Part shown: piece after piece, positions 9,056 to 19,000 of the stretch | Numbering within the stretch: the first letter of the stretch is position 1 | Layout of the letters: the number at the start of each line of letters is the position of its first letter | NCBI GenBank assembly: GCA_007695225.1 | Contig: REED01000103.1 | Span: forward strand, 1 to 43,025 | DNA from: Gemmatimonadales bacterium | Lineage (GTDB): Bacteria > Gemmatimonadota > Gemmatimonadetes > Longimicrobiales > Gaopeijiaceae | Length of the DNA: 43,025 bases | Direction of reading: 5' to 3' | Notes under the pieces: model-generated | Told to the model about the DNA's origin: nothing | The model's input: the letters and a program-made list of their open reading frames with translations, nothing else | Databases searched by the model: none | Translations under genes and position numbers: made by a program

Positions 9056-9080
9056 TCAGGAGGAGGCTGATCAGGATCAG
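9051..9080. repeat. 15-nt repeat across the asparaginase stop codon
   Basis: The unit gctgatcaggagga recurs with a 15-nt period, so TGA occurs at 9053-9055 (the stop) and again in frame at 9068-9070. The TGATCA palindromes also give TGA on the opposite strand, where pntB ends at 9077-9079. Confidence 0.75.
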
Positions 9081-9085
9081 GCCTC
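9063..9085. terminator. Hairpin between convergent asparaginase and pntB genes
   Basis: GAGGCTGATC (9063-9072) pairs with GATCAGGCCTC (9075-9085) with one bulged base. It lies across the 3' ends of two convergent genes, where a bidirectional terminator is expected. It has no T-tract, so it may instead block exonucleases or simply reflect the repeat. Confidence 0.45.
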
Positions 9086-10456
9086 CTTCACCTCCCGTGC
9101 CAGGGCTCCCAGCGCCTCCTTCGCATCCATGAAGAGCATCATGGACCCCTCCTGGTAGAAGAGGGGGTTGTCGAGGCCGGCGAAGCCCGGGCTCAGGCTC
9201 CGCTTGATGATCACAACGTGCGCCGAGTGGTCCACATCCAGGATGGGCATACCGGCGATGGCGCTGTCCGGCTCCCGGGCCAGGGGGTTCACCACGTCGT
9301 TGGCGCCCACCACCACCGTGACGTCGGTGCGCTGGAAGGCGGGGTTGGCGTCGTCCATGTCCTTCAGGAGGTCGTAGGGCACGTCCGACTCGGCCAGGAG
9401 GACATTCATGTGGCCGGGCATCCGTCCCGCCACGGGGTGGATGGCGAAGGTGACCTCCACGCCCCGCTCCCGGAGCAGGTCCATGAGTTTCTTCAGTTCG
9501 TGCTGGGCCTGGGCCACCGCCATCCCATAGCCGGGGACGAAGACCACGGTCCGGGCGTAGGCCAGGAGAAGGGCGACCTCCTCGGGGGAGGTCCGCCGCA
9601 CCGTCCGATCCCCGTCCTCCACCGCCGCCGTCCCTCCACCTCCGAAGGCCCCGAAGGCCACGTTGGCCAGGGACCGGTTCATGGCCTTGCACATGATCTG
9701 GGTGAGGATGAGTCCGGCGGCCCCCACCAGGGCCCCGGCCAGGACCAGGAGGGGGTTTCCGATGGCGAAGCCCGCAGCGGAGGCCGCCAGCCCGGAATAG
9801 GAGTTCAGAAGGGAGACCACCACCGGCATGTCGGCGCCACCGATGGGGAGGACCAGGAAGGTGCCCAGGATGAAGGCCAGCGCAGCCAGGACGCCCAGCA
9901 GTGCGGAGTCCGGTGGTCCAACCACCATCCAGACGGCCACTCCCACGAGCCCCAGGAAGAGGAGGAGGTTCAGGGTCCGCTGGAAGGGCCAGGTCACCGG
10001 CTTTCCCGTCACCACCCCCTGGAGCTTCCCATAGGCGATGAAGCTCCCGGAGAAGGTCACCGTCCCGACCAGGACGCCGATGGCCACGGTGATCCCCACC
10101 AGAAGTCCCGGCTCCGCTCCTGTCTGGGTGGTTCGGAGGAACTCGGCCGAGGCAACCAGCGCCGAGGCCCCGCCGCCGAAACCGTTGAAGATGGCCACCA
10201 ACTGGGGCATGTCGGTCATCTTCACGAGGCGGGCCAACAGGACCCCGACCAGGGTCCCGACCAGGAGCGCCACCACGACGGTGGTCCACGAAACAATGGA
10301 GCGGTCCAACAGGGTGGCCACTGCGGCCAGGAGCATGGCGGCGGCGGCCAAGCCGTTTCCGGAGCGGGCGGTGGCCGGGGAGGTGAGGCGCTTCAGCCCC
10401 AGGATGAAGAGGGCGCCCGAGACGATGTAGGCCAGTTCCAGCGCAACCGGGGGCAC
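9077..10456 (-). CDS. pntB: NAD(P) transhydrogenase subunit beta
   Basis: The product is 459 aa, as in the family (about 460 aa). It is the beta subunit of the proton-translocating transhydrogenase, which couples proton entry to hydride transfer from NADH to NADP+. The first half has about nine membrane helices. The C-terminal third is the NADPH-binding domain III (VVFVPGYGMAVAQAQHEL, GADMPVVVSLLNSYSG, HPVAGRMPGHMNVLLAE and the terminal region with DNPLFYQ). It starts with GTG 3 nt after the pntAB stop, so the genes are translationally coupled. The domain order and the split subunits match the three-gene type found in Rhodospirillum and many other bacteria. Confidence 0.95.
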   Translation of the reverse strand: MPPVALELAYIVSGALFILGLKRLTSPATARSGNGLAAAAMLLAAVATLLDRSIVSWTTVVVALLVGTLVGVLLARLVKMTDMPQLVAIFNGFGGGASALVASAEFLRTTQTGAEPGLLVGITVAIGVLVGTVTFSGSFIAYGKLQGVVTGKPVTWPFQRTLNLLLFLGLVGVAVWMVVGPPDSALLGVLAALAFILGTFLVLPIGGADMPVVVSLLNSYSGLAASAAGFAIGNPLLVLAGALVGAAGLILTQIMCKAMNRSLANVAFGAFGGGGTAAVEDGDRTVRRTSPEEVALLLAYARTVVFVPGYGMAVAQAQHELKKLMDLLRERGVEVTFAIHPVAGRMPGHMNVLLAESDVPYDLLKDMDDANPAFQRTDVTVVVGANDVVNPLAREPDSAIAGMPILDVDHSAHVVIIKRSLSPGFAGLDNPLFYQEGSMMLFMDAKEALGALAREVKEA

Positions 10457-10459
10457 GGA

Positions 10460-10741
10460 TCAGTCCTTCCGGAACATCTGGAGCATCCGATCCGTGACCA
10501 GATACCCTCCCACCACGTTGACCGTGGCCATGGCCACGGCCACTCCGGCCAGGAGGGTGACCCACCGATCTCCGATCCCACTCCCCGCCACCAGGAGAGC
10601 GCCGATGAGGGTGATCCCCGACGTGGCGTTGGCGCCGGACATGAGGGGAGTGTGTAGGGTGGGAGGGACCTTGGTGATCACCTCGAACCCCACCAGCGTG
10701 GCCAGCACGAACACGTAGAGCCCAAGGATCAACTCACCCAT
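10460..10741 (-). CDS. pntAB: NAD(P) transhydrogenase alpha-2 subunit, membrane part
   Basis: The product is 93 aa with three hydrophobic helices (starting at ELILGLYVFVLATLVGFEV). It corresponds to the C-terminal membrane part of E. coli PntA, a separate gene in the three-subunit type. The motif VPPTLHTPLMSGANAISG-like (here ATSGIT) is diagnostic. ATG at 10741 is preferred because GGAGG lies 6 nt upstream; a TTG two codons earlier overlaps the pntAA stop. It lies between pntAA and pntB with gaps of only 2-3 nt, so all three should be made from one mRNA. Confidence 0.92.
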   Translation of the reverse strand: MGELILGLYVFVLATLVGFEVITKVPPTLHTPLMSGANATSGITLIGALLVAGSGIGDRWVTLLAGVAVAMATVNVVGGYLVTDRMLQMFRKD

Positions 10742-10743
10742 GG

Positions 10744-11880
10744 TCAACCTCCCCCTTCGGCCGCCATCGGTTCGCCCACCCGGACGACGCAGATGGCCGC
10801 GGTGATCTCGTCATCGAAATCCAGGATGAACGACCCCTTGGGCGCCATGTGCTCCAGGAGCGCCGTCACGTTCCGCCCGAACATGGTACTGGCGTGCTCC
10901 GCTCCCCTGGAGGGGAGGTCCAGCGGGGCCACCACCTGAACCCCGTGATGGACCACCGCCCGTCCCGCCTTCGAGAGTTCGCAGTTGCCCCCCGACTCTC
11001 CCGCCAGGTCCACCACCACGGAGCCGGGGCGCATCCCCTCCACCATCTCCCGGGTCACCAGGAGAGGGGCGGGGCGACCGGGGATCTGGGCCGTGGTGAT
11101 GACCACGTCCTGTTTCGGAATGTGACGGCCCAGGAGGGCGAGCTGCCGCTCCGCCTCGTCGGTGCCCAGGGCGCGGGCATAGCCGCCCTCTCCCTCGGCG
11201 TCCACCTCCGCATCCTCCTCCAGCGCCCGGGCGCCGAGGCTCCGGATCTGTTCCCTGGCGGCGGGGCGGATGTCGTACCCGGTCACCGCGCCTCCCAACC
11301 GACGGGCCGAAGCGATGGCCTGGAGTCCTGCCACCCCGGCGCCCAGAACCATCACCTTGGCCGGGGGAACGGTCCCTGCCGCGGTGGTGAGCATGGGAAA
11401 GAAGCGGGGAAGGAGTTCGGCGGCCATGAGGACGGCCCGGTACCCTGCCACCGTGGCCTGGGAGGAGAGAACGTCCATCCGCTGGGCCCGGGTGATCCGA
11501 GGGATCCGCTCCAGCGCCACCGCGGTGACACCCCGCTGGGAAAGGGCCTCGAGGAGCTCCGGGTGGGCCCCGGGGGAGAGGAGGGAGAGCGCCACGCACC
11601 CCGGAGGGAGGAGAGCGACCTCGTCCCGGGGTGCGTCCTCACCGAAGAGAAAGGGGCGGATCTTGAGGACGCCCCGTACGCCGTCCAGGAGCTCCCCGAC
11701 ATCCGCCTCCACCGTGACCCCGGCCTCGCGGTAGGCCTCGTCGTCCCACCCTGCCGCCACCCCTGCGCCCGACTCCACCCGGACCTGGATCCCCTTCTTT
11801 CCCAGGGCCCTCGCCTGGTCGGGGGGAAGGGCCACCCGGCGCTCTCCGGGATGGTGTTCCTGAAGGACCGCGATCACCAT
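10744..11880 (-). CDS. pntAA: NAD(P) transhydrogenase alpha-1 subunit, NAD-binding part
   Basis: The product is 378 aa, soluble domain I, which binds NAD(H) on the cytoplasmic face. It shows the alanine dehydrogenase/PNT N-terminal domain (MVIAVLQEHHPGERRVALPP) and the Rossmann motif VMVLGAGVAGLQAIASARRLG, followed by YDIRP. The start at 11880 is supported by GGAGAG a few nt upstream; the open frame extends further but codes for a low-complexity stretch. The open-reading-frame order pntAA-pntAB-pntB, minus strand, forms a compact operon. Its main role would be NADPH supply. Confidence 0.93.
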   Translation of the reverse strand: MVIAVLQEHHPGERRVALPPDQARALGKKGIQVRVESGAGVAAGWDDEAYREAGVTVEADVGELLDGVRGVLKIRPFLFGEDAPRDEVALLPPGCVALSLLSPGAHPELLEALSQRGVTAVALERIPRITRAQRMDVLSSQATVAGYRAVLMAAELLPRFFPMLTTAAGTVPPAKVMVLGAGVAGLQAIASARRLGGAVTGYDIRPAAREQIRSLGARALEEDAEVDAEGEGGYARALGTDEAERQLALLGRHIPKQDVVITTAQIPGRPAPLLVTREMVEGMRPGSVVVDLAGESGGNCELSKAGRAVVHHGVQVVAPLDLPSRGAEHASTMFGRNVTALLEHMAPKGSFILDFDDEITAAICVVRVGEPMAAEGGG

Positions 11881-11935
11881 GGCGCTCTCCGAGGAGGTGG
11901 CCTTCCCGCGTGGCCTGAAGCCACCGGACCGGCGC

Positions 11936-11965
11936 GAGCCGGGAAGCCCCGAGCCGGGAAGCCCC
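11936..11965. repeat. 15-nt direct repeat, two exact copies
   Basis: The unit gagccgggaagcccc occurs twice in direct succession (11936-11950, 11951-11965), upstream of pntAA. It lies between the possible promoter and the start codon, so it would be in the leader of the transhydrogenase mRNA. Confidence 0.85.
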
Positions 11966-11995
11966 ACGGTATGCTGGGATGGCAGCGAAGTGCAA
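11966..11995 (-). promoter_or_regulatory. Candidate promoter for the pnt operon
   Basis: Reading the minus strand, TTGCAC (11990-11995) and TACCGT (11966-11971) are separated by 18 bp. The spacing and the first four bases of the -35 box fit a sigma70-type promoter, but the -10 box matches only in part. It is the least GC-rich part of the gap upstream of pntAA. Confidence 0.3.
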
Positions 11996-12028
11996 CGATT
12001 TCTTTCCCCGTCCCTTCGCCGCTTCCGG

Positions 12029-12742
12029 TCAGTCCGCGCTCTCCAGGAGCTGACGAACGGCTTCGGGGAATGAGGTCGCCCGGCTGAACCGATTGTGGAC
12101 CGGTCGGGCCCGGTCGTGGTGCCAGGTCAGACCGGTGTCGATCCAGGTGGCCCCAGCCCCTACCGCAAGGGCTGGATTCACGTCGCTCCGGATGGAGTTC
12201 CCCACCATCCATGCCGCCTCAGCACGCCCCACCCGGAAGTGGGCCAGAGCCTCGCGGAAGGCATCGGGACTCTTCTCCGGGGTGATTCGCACCTGGCTCC
12301 GTTCCACGACCTCGAGCACACCGGCAGCCTCCACGCAGCCCAGTTGATACTCGGCGAAATGGGACTGGGTGTAGATGCCGACGGAACGGTGGGCGGTCAG
12401 CTCCCGGAGGGCCTCCAGAGCACCAGGGAGGAGCGGGGGCGGGTTCTCGATCCCCGCGGCCAGGGCCTCGGCCTCCCGGGCGGTCCCCGGGTCGGGAAAC
12501 CGTTCGGCCTCAAAGCAGAGTCGCACGTACGTGTCCCGAAAAGATGGCCCCAGTCGGAACGGTCCGAAGCCCATGAGGTCCAATAGCTCCTGATCCACCA
12601 CCTCGTGATGGACGCGCTCCGACACTTCCCTGGAAAACCCTTCAGCCTCGAGGAAGCGAAAGAGTTGCTCCCGGCGTGCGTGGAAGCGGGGTCCGGTATC
12701 CACCAGGGTGTCGTCGAAGTCCACCAGGATCAGAGGGGGCAT
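12029..12742 (-). CDS. HAD-superfamily hydrolase
   Basis: The product is 237 aa, cytoplasmic. Motif I is DFDDTLVDT (about residues 7-15) with both catalytic aspartates. A helical cap follows (about 20-95). Motif II is likely the Thr in the IYTQSH segment, motif III the Lys in TPEKSP, and motif IV the GNSIRSDVNPA segment. This is the layout of small phosphatases such as phosphoglycolate phosphatase and related nucleotidases; the substrate cannot be told. The start at 12742 is chosen because the protein then begins right before motif I, as usual; the upstream extension covers the AT-richer promoter region. It is divergent from the efflux operon. Confidence 0.8.
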   Translation of the reverse strand: MPPLILVDFDDTLVDTGPRFHARREQLFRFLEAEGFSREVSERVHHEVVDQELLDLMGFGPFRLGPSFRDTYVRLCFEAERFPDPGTAREAEALAAGIENPPPLLPGALEALRELTAHRSVGIYTQSHFAEYQLGCVEAAGVLEVVERSQVRITPEKSPDAFREALAHFRVGRAEAAWMVGNSIRSDVNPALAVGAGATWIDTGLTWHHDRARPVHNRFSRATSFPEAVRQLLESAD

Positions 12743-12968
12743 GGCGGGAAGTACTGGAGTGTTGTACAGTGATGTACAGTATTTGTGGATCTTTCTTGTA
12801 CCTTCTGTGTACGACGCCGGGCAACGATCGAAATCTAACGTTTCAGGGGATCGCACGGTCCTATCCCTCTGAACACCTGGAAGCTGCTTTCGGCTCGGCG
12901 ACGTCGCCGTTGCCGGGCCCCTCGCTGAAATCCATCTCCCGGCGCAGACCGGGGGGAGAAGGTTAGAC
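12743..12968. promoter_or_regulatory. Control region of the efflux operon with TGTAC repeats
   Basis: This spacer between the HAD gene (minus) and the TolC-type gene (plus) has a distinctly lower GC core. TGTAC occurs four times, at 12763-12767, 12773-12777, 12797-12801 and 12808-12812. The first two form TGTACA-GTGA-TGTACA, a perfect 16-bp dyad. The pairs are spaced 10 and 11 bp apart, about one helical turn. Such an arrangement is typical of an operator for a dimeric repressor, and efflux operons are commonly controlled this way, but no regulator gene is adjacent. I could not place a convincing -35/-10 pair. Confidence 0.5.
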
Positions 12969-14597
12969 GTGCAGAAGCGCCATCCTCAACCGATGTCCCG
13001 ACGTGAACCGACGGCCCGGGCCACGGCCCCGTCTGCAGTGCACTCGGACCCGTCCACGGTCGAAACGTCGCACTCCGCCCAGCTTCTGAAGTGGGGATTG
13101 GGCTGGTCTCTGGCGTGGAGCCTCCTGGCCCTCCTCCTCCTGCTCGCGCCGCATTCCCTGGCGGGGCAGGCGGCATTCCAGCAGGGTCCCGAGGACCTCT
13201 CCCTGGACGAGGCCCTGCGCCTTGCCCGTGAGTTCAACCCCGACTTCCGACAGCAGGAGAGCCAGCTCGAGTCGGCCCGGTGGCAGGTCCGCTCGGCCTG
13301 GGGTGACCTCATGCCCAACGCCAACGTCTCCAATTCCTATGGCTACCAGGCCTCGGGAGAGCGGCGGCTCGGGTCGGTGGTCCTGGCACAGCAGCCGGAC
13401 TTCGTGAACTCCTCGTACAATCTGAACATGTCGTATTCCCTGAACGGGACATCCCTCCTCCGGCCGGGCCAGGCCCGGGTGCAGGAGCGAGCGGTGGAGG
13501 CCCGGGTTTCAGGCGCGGCCATGGGGCTCCAGGCCGAGGTGACCAACGCCTACCTGTCGGTGCTGCAGGCCGATGCACAGGTGGTCCAGGCCCGGACGGC
13601 GCTCGAGCGCATCCAACTCAACGTTCGGCAGGCCGAGGCCCAGGTCCAGGTGGGAGCGGGCACTCCGCTGGATATCCGACGGGCAGAGGTCCAGGAGGGC
13701 CAGGCCGAGGTCCAGTTGGTCCAGAGCGAAAACCAGGCGGCAGCGGCCCGTCTCGCCCTCTCCCGGCTTCTCGGGGTGGAACTGCCGGAGGATGTCCAGA
13801 TGGTCACCGCATTCGACCTCTTCGAGCCGGAGTTGGAGGTGGATGCGCTGGTGAATCAGGCCATGGGGGGGAATCCCGTCCTCCGGGCCTCCCGGCTTTC
13901 GGTGGAGGCTGCCGACACGGGTGTGAGGGTTGCACGGACCCAATACCTGCCCAACCTGTCGTTCTCCGCCGGGGTGAGTGCTTCGGTCTTCCAGGCCCGG
14001 GACCTGGACCCCCTCATTTCCCAGGAAATGTCCTCCCAGGGCGGTCGATTCGACTCCTGTATCCAGGACAACCGGATCCGGGACCTGCTGGGCGATCCTC
14101 CCAGGGACTGCGCGTCACTGAACCCGCAGAATCCCCTGGTGGAGCAGCAGATCCAGCAGCGCATCGAGAACCAGAATTCCGGCTTCCCCTTCGGATACCA
14201 GCGGCAGCCGTGGAACCTGTCCATGACCATTTCCTTCCCGATCTTCACCGGACTGGCTCGCCAGCAGCAGGTGGAGGAGGCCCGGGTCTCGGCCAACAAC
14301 GCCCGGGAGCAGCTCCGCTCCGAGGAGCTCCGACTTCGTACGGAAATCTCCACTGCGGTCCGGGCCGTTCAGACGGCGCGGCGCACCGCAGAGCTCCAGG
14401 AGCGGATCCGCCTCACCGCGGGAGAGGAACTCCGGTTGGCCCAGGAGCGTTTCCGCCTAGGTCTCGCCTCCTCCATCGAGGTGGCCGACGCCCAGGCGAA
14501 TCTCTCCCAGGCGGAGCGGGACGAGATCACCGCGCTCTATGACTTCCACCAGTCCATCGCGGCGCTGGAGTCGCTGGTGGGCGATACCGTCCGGTAG
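12969..14597 (+). CDS. TolC-family outer-membrane efflux channel
   Basis: The product is 542 aa. It forms the outer-membrane duct of a tripartite efflux pump. A GTG start is used, with GGAGAAGG 6 nt upstream; an ATG at 12993 is the alternative. The N-terminus has an unusually long leader (about 40 polar residues) before the hydrophobic core (SLLALLLLLAPHSLA), with cleavage near residue 68. Two TolC/OEP repeats follow, each starting with a LDEALRLAREFNPDFR-like segment. They are rich in heptad coiled-coil helices with many Gln/Glu/Ala (for instance TALERIQLNVRQAEAQVQVG). An extra loop around residues 340-400 contains a Cys-x-Cys-like pair (SCIQDNRIRDLLGDPPRDC), which could form a disulfide on the cell surface. 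It is first in the likely operon with the adaptor and two permeases. Confidence 0.9.
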   Translation: MQKRHPQPMSRREPTARATAPSAVHSDPSTVETSHSAQLLKWGLGWSLAWSLLALLLLLAPHSLAGQAAFQQGPEDLSLDEALRLAREFNPDFRQQESQLESARWQVRSAWGDLMPNANVSNSYGYQASGERRLGSVVLAQQPDFVNSSYNLNMSYSLNGTSLLRPGQARVQERAVEARVSGAAMGLQAEVTNAYLSVLQADAQVVQARTALERIQLNVRQAEAQVQVGAGTPLDIRRAEVQEGQAEVQLVQSENQAAAARLALSRLLGVELPEDVQMVTAFDLFEPELEVDALVNQAMGGNPVLRASRLSVEAADTGVRVARTQYLPNLSFSAGVSASVFQARDLDPLISQEMSSQGGRFDSCIQDNRIRDLLGDPPRDCASLNPQNPLVEQQIQQRIENQNSGFPFGYQRQPWNLSMTISFPIFTGLARQQQVEEARVSANNAREQLRSEELRLRTEISTAVRAVQTARRTAELQERIRLTAGEELRLAQERFRLGLASSIEVADAQANLSQAERDEITALYDFHQSIAALESLVGDTVR

Positions 14598-14683
14598 GCT
14601 CCCCACGGGGGAATGCCGGCGGTCCAACGACACATTCGCCGAACGATTCGGCGTGACACCATATCGAAATGAGGAACCACGGG

Positions 14684-16000
14684 ATGGACAGACGAATCGG
14701 AACGACGGTCGCAGGTGCACGGCGGGCGGGCTTGGCCCTGATCCTTTCGGCGGGAGGGCTCCTGGCCCTCGCGGCGTGCGGTGGCGACGGCGACGCCGTC
14801 TCCGAGGCCGTGGCCCGGCCCGGGGGTCCTCCCGGATTCGGAGGAGCCCCCGGCGGCATGATGGGTCGGGCCACCCCCATCTCGGCCCGGGTGGTCGAGT
14901 CCGGGGACCTGGAGGTGACCCTCCGGTCCTCCACCAACCTCCGGGCGCGGGAGGAGGTGGACGTGGTTCCCCGACAGGCGGGAGTGATCTCCCGTATCCA
15001 GGTGGAAGAAGGCGCGCGTGTGGCCGAGGGACAGATCCTGGCCTACCTCGATGACGCGGAGTGGCGCCTCCAGGCGGACCAGTCGGAGGCCCGGGCCCAG
15101 GCGGCCCGGGATGCGGTGGAGCGGGCTCGCTCCCTGCAGACGCTGGACCTGATCTCCGAGCAGGAGGTGGAGCGCCTGGCCTCGGAGGCCAGAATCGCAG
15201 AGGCTGAACTGGGGCTGGCCCGTCTCCGGGTGGAGAATGCCGAGATCCGGGCCCCCATCGCCGGGACTGTGACCCACCGCTACATCGAGCGGGGGCAGCA
15301 GGTGAACACCACCAATCCCTCCTTCCGCCTGGCGGACCTGGACCGACTCGAGGCGCAACTGGCCGTACCGGAGCGCGAGTCGTCCCGGGTTGTGGTGGGG
15401 CAGATCGCCCGCATCATCCTCCAGGAGGGTTCGGCACCGGTAGCGGAGGGTCGGGTGGAGCGGATCCGGCCTGTGGTGGACGCGGGAAGCGGAACCGTCC
15501 AGGTCACCGTCACCGTGGCCTCCCGGGCCGGTCAGGTGCCGCTGCGTCCCGGTCAGTTCGTCAATGTGGACCTGGTGACGGAGACCCTGGCCGACCGGAT
15601 CACCCTCCCCCGGACCTCGGTGCTGGTGGACGGCGCGGCCCCGCGGGTCTTCGTGGTGCAGGAGGGCGTTGCCGTGGAGCGTGAGGTCACCCTGGGATAC
15701 TCCCGGGGGGACCGGGTGGAGATCCGGACCGGCCTCACCCCCGGAGACACCGTGGTGATCGTGGGGCAGGACAACCTCCGGCCCGACGCTCCGGTTCGGA
15801 TGATGGAGCTGGATGGAGCCCCGGTGGCAGCGCCTGCGGCACCGCCGGCCGGACCCGAGGCCGGGAGCGGGAGTGGCGCCTTTCCCGGCGGCATGGAAGG
15901 GAGAGAAGGGCGACCAGGGGGAGCGGGCACCGGTCAGGGCGAGCGCCCTTCCGGTGGGCCCCCTTCCGGTGAGACTCCGGCGGAGGGAGACGGTCGGTGA
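14684..16000 (+). CDS. RND efflux periplasmic adaptor lipoprotein
   Basis: The product is 438 aa, a membrane fusion protein (HlyD/AcrA family) linking permease and channel. The start at 14684 is preferred (GAGGA 8 nt upstream); ATG at 14669 is possible. A lipobox, LALAAC, near residue 32 predicts lipid anchoring. The order is a barrel-sandwich hybrid half (VDVVPRQAGVISRIQVEEGARVAEGQ), a coiled-coil hairpin (DQSEARAQAARDAVERARSLQTL), the second lipoyl half (RAPIAGTVTHRYIERGQQV), then beta-barrel and membrane-proximal domains. Gly/Pro-rich low complexity at residues about 25-55 and after about 375 (GSGSGAFPGGMEGREGRPGG) is probably disordered. The last codon overlaps the permease start (GTGA), so the two are translationally coupled. 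Confidence 0.92.
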   Translation: MDRRIGTTVAGARRAGLALILSAGGLLALAACGGDGDAVSEAVARPGGPPGFGGAPGGMMGRATPISARVVESGDLEVTLRSSTNLRAREEVDVVPRQAGVISRIQVEEGARVAEGQILAYLDDAEWRLQADQSEARAQAARDAVERARSLQTLDLISEQEVERLASEARIAEAELGLARLRVENAEIRAPIAGTVTHRYIERGQQVNTTNPSFRLADLDRLEAQLAVPERESSRVVVGQIARIILQEGSAPVAEGRVERIRPVVDAGSGTVQVTVTVASRAGQVPLRPGQFVNVDLVTETLADRITLPRTSVLVDGAAPRVFVVQEGVAVEREVTLGYSRGDRVEIRTGLTPGDTVVIVGQDNLRPDAPVRMMELDGAPVAAPAAPPAGPEAGSGSGAFPGGMEGREGRPGGAGTGQGERPSGGPPSGETPAEGDGR

Positions 16001-19000
16001 AACTCGTTGACCTGTCGGTCACCCGCCCGGTGGCGGTGTCCATGGCCTTCATCGCGGTCATGGTCTTCGGGCTGGTTTCCTATTCCCGTCTCCAGGTGGA
16101 CCTACTTCCGGACCTCTCCTTCCCTACCATCACCATCGAGACGGAGTACGCCGGCGTAGGGCCCCGGGAGGTGGAAAACCTCATCTCCCGACCGGTGGAG
16201 GAAGCGATCTCGGTGGTTCAGGGGGTCCAGCAGGTCACCTCCCGTTCCCGCCCGGGCCGCTCGGATATCACCCTCCAGTTCCGGTGGGGGACGGACATGG
16301 ACTTCGCCGCCCTGGATCTCCGGGAGCGGCTGGACCTCATCAACCTCCCCCCCGACGCGGGCCGGCCCACCATCGCCCGGTACGATCCGGCCTCGGAGCC
16401 GGTGATCCGGTTCGCCCTAATCTCCGACCGTCCCCTGGATCCGCGTATCGAGGCGGACCGGATGGACTTGATCGGACTCCGCTGGTTGGCGGAGGAGCAG
16501 GTCCGGCGGATCCTCGAGGGTATCGAGGGTGTGGCGGCAGTTCGGGTCACCGGCGGACTGGAGGAGGAGGTCCTGGTAGAGGTGGACGAGGGGCGCCTGG
16601 CCCAGCTCGGGATCCCCTTCCTCCAGGTGGCGAACCGGTTGGCGGCCGAGAACATCAACCTGGCCGGCGGGATCCTGGAGGAAGGCGACGCCCAGTACGT
16701 GGTCCGGACCGTCAATGAGTTCGTGGACGTGAACGAGATGCTCCGGGTGGTGGTGGGGGTGGCCGACGGCCAGCCTGTGCTCCTCCAGGACGTTGCGCAG
16801 GTCCGCAGGGCCGGCGTGGAGCGGGAGACCATCTCCCTGGTCAACGGTAACGAGGCGGTGGAGATTGCCGTCCTCCGGGAGTCCACCGCCAACATCGTGG
16901 GGCTATCCCAGGTGGTCCGGGAACGGATCTCCACCCTGGACGCCGATCTTCCTCCGGGGATCACCACGACGCTGGTAACGGACCAGGCCGTCTTCATCGA
17001 GCGGGCGGTGGGGGATGTGCGGATCGCCGCCATCCTGGGCGGGATCTTTGCCATGATCATCCTCCTCCTCTTCCTCCGGCACCTGCCCACCACCCTCATC
17101 ATCGCCACCGCCATCCCCATCTCGGTGGTGGCCACCTTCATCCTCATGTTCTCCCGGGACATCAGCCTCAACATCATGTCCCTGGGTGGGCTGGCCCTGG
17201 GAATCGGGATGCTGGTGGACTCGGCCATCGTGGTCCTGGAGTCCATCGCCCGGGAACGGGAGCGGGGGTTGTCGGCGGTGGAGGCGTCGCGCCAGGGAAC
17301 GGACAAGGTGGCCCGGGCCGTGATAGCCTCGACCCTCACCACCGTAGCCGTCTTCCTCCCCATCGTCTTCGTCCAGGGGATCGCCGGTCAGCTCTTCGGC
17401 GATCAGGCATGGACGGTGTCCTTTGCCCTTCTCTCGGCGCTGGTGGTGGCCCTCACCCTCATCCCGATGCTGGCCGGCCGGGGCGAGGGGGTTCGGGCCC
17501 GGATGGGAGAGGCACCGAAGAAGGTGGGCGGCGTGGGGAAGGCCGTATCCCGGGGGGCGGGTGGCGTTCTTCGGGGCGTGCGCAGCGGCGGGTCCGGGCT
17601 CGGCTGGCTCCTCCGCCCCATTTCCGGCAGCTTCGACCGGGGCTACGGCTTCCTGGACAAGCGCTACCCCCAAGTCCTCCGGGCGGCCCTTACGCGTCCC
17701 TTCCTGGTGTTGGGCACGGCCCTGGTGGTGCTGGCGGCGGGGGTGGCCCTGATCCCACGGATCGGTATCTCCCTGGTCCCCGAACTCTCCCAGGGGGAGT
17801 TGGTGGTGGAGATGGAGGCGGCGCCGGGAACGAGCCTGACCCGGATGGAGGATCTGGCTCGCCGGGCCGAGGCCATGATCCTGGAGTTCCCCACGGTGCA
17901 GGAGGTATTCACCAACGTGGGGGTCCGAGGGGGCGCAGGAACACTGGGTCGGACCGGAGAGCGGCAGCGCCACGCAGCCACCCTCCTGGTGCGCCTGGAC
18001 GCCCTGGGCCGGGACGAGGATCGGTTGTCCGGCGAACTGGCGGACCGGATCTCCGACATTCCCGGGGTCCAGGTCCGGGTGGACCGGCCCCGACTTTTCA
18101 CCGTGAACGCCCCGGTGGAGGTGGAGGTCCGGGGCTTCGACCTCCGACTCCTGAATGAGCTGGCGGCGGACGTCCGAGCGACCCTCCGCACCCTCCCCGG
18201 GGTGGCCGGGGTCGAGGAGGAGCGCAGGGAAGGAACACCGGAGATCTCGGTCCGCTTCGATCGGGATCGGCTGGCCCGGCAGGGGCTCACCATCGCCGAG
18301 GCCGCCCAGGCCGTGCAGGCCAAGGTCCGAGGGGCCTCGGCCACGGAGTTCACCGAGCGGGACCGTGACCTGAACGTCCTGGTCCGGGCCCGTGAGGGGC
18401 AGCGCACCTCCCTGGAGGACCTGGCCAATCTCAGCCTGGAGATCCCCGGAGGCGGAAGCATCGCCCTCAGTGCCGTAGCGGACCTGGGGTTCCAGGAAGG
18501 TCCGGCGGAGATCATTCGCCGGGGCGGGTCCCGGGTGTCCCTGGTGGAGGCCCGGCCCACCGGGACGGACCTGGCCGGGGCCATCTCCCGCATCGAAGAG
18601 GCCGTGGCGGGGATTCCGACTCCCGATGACATGTTCATCATGGTGGCCGGGCAGTCCCGGGACCTTCAGGAGTCGGTGCGCTCCATGCAGCTCGCCCTCC
18701 TCCTGGCCATCTTCCTGGTCTACCTGGTCATGGCCAGCCAGTTCGAGTCCTTCCGTCTTCCCGGGGTGATCCTGGTCTCGGTACCCCTGGCCATCCCCGG
18801 GGCGGTGGGAGCGCTCTGGCTCACCGGCCAGTCCCTTTCGGTGGTTGCACTCATCGGGATGGTGATGCTGGTGGGGATCGTGGTGAACAACGCCATCGTG
18901 CTGGTGGACTATGTGAACGTCCTCCGGCGGGAGGAGGGCTACGAACTGGACGAGGCCTTGGTGGTGGCGGGTCGGGTTCGCCTTCGTCCCATCCTCATGT

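Noticed and set aside
9218..10657. 479-aa open frame on the plus strand
   Set aside because: Antisense to pntB, with a Gly/His/Gln-rich composition typical of a shadow frame.
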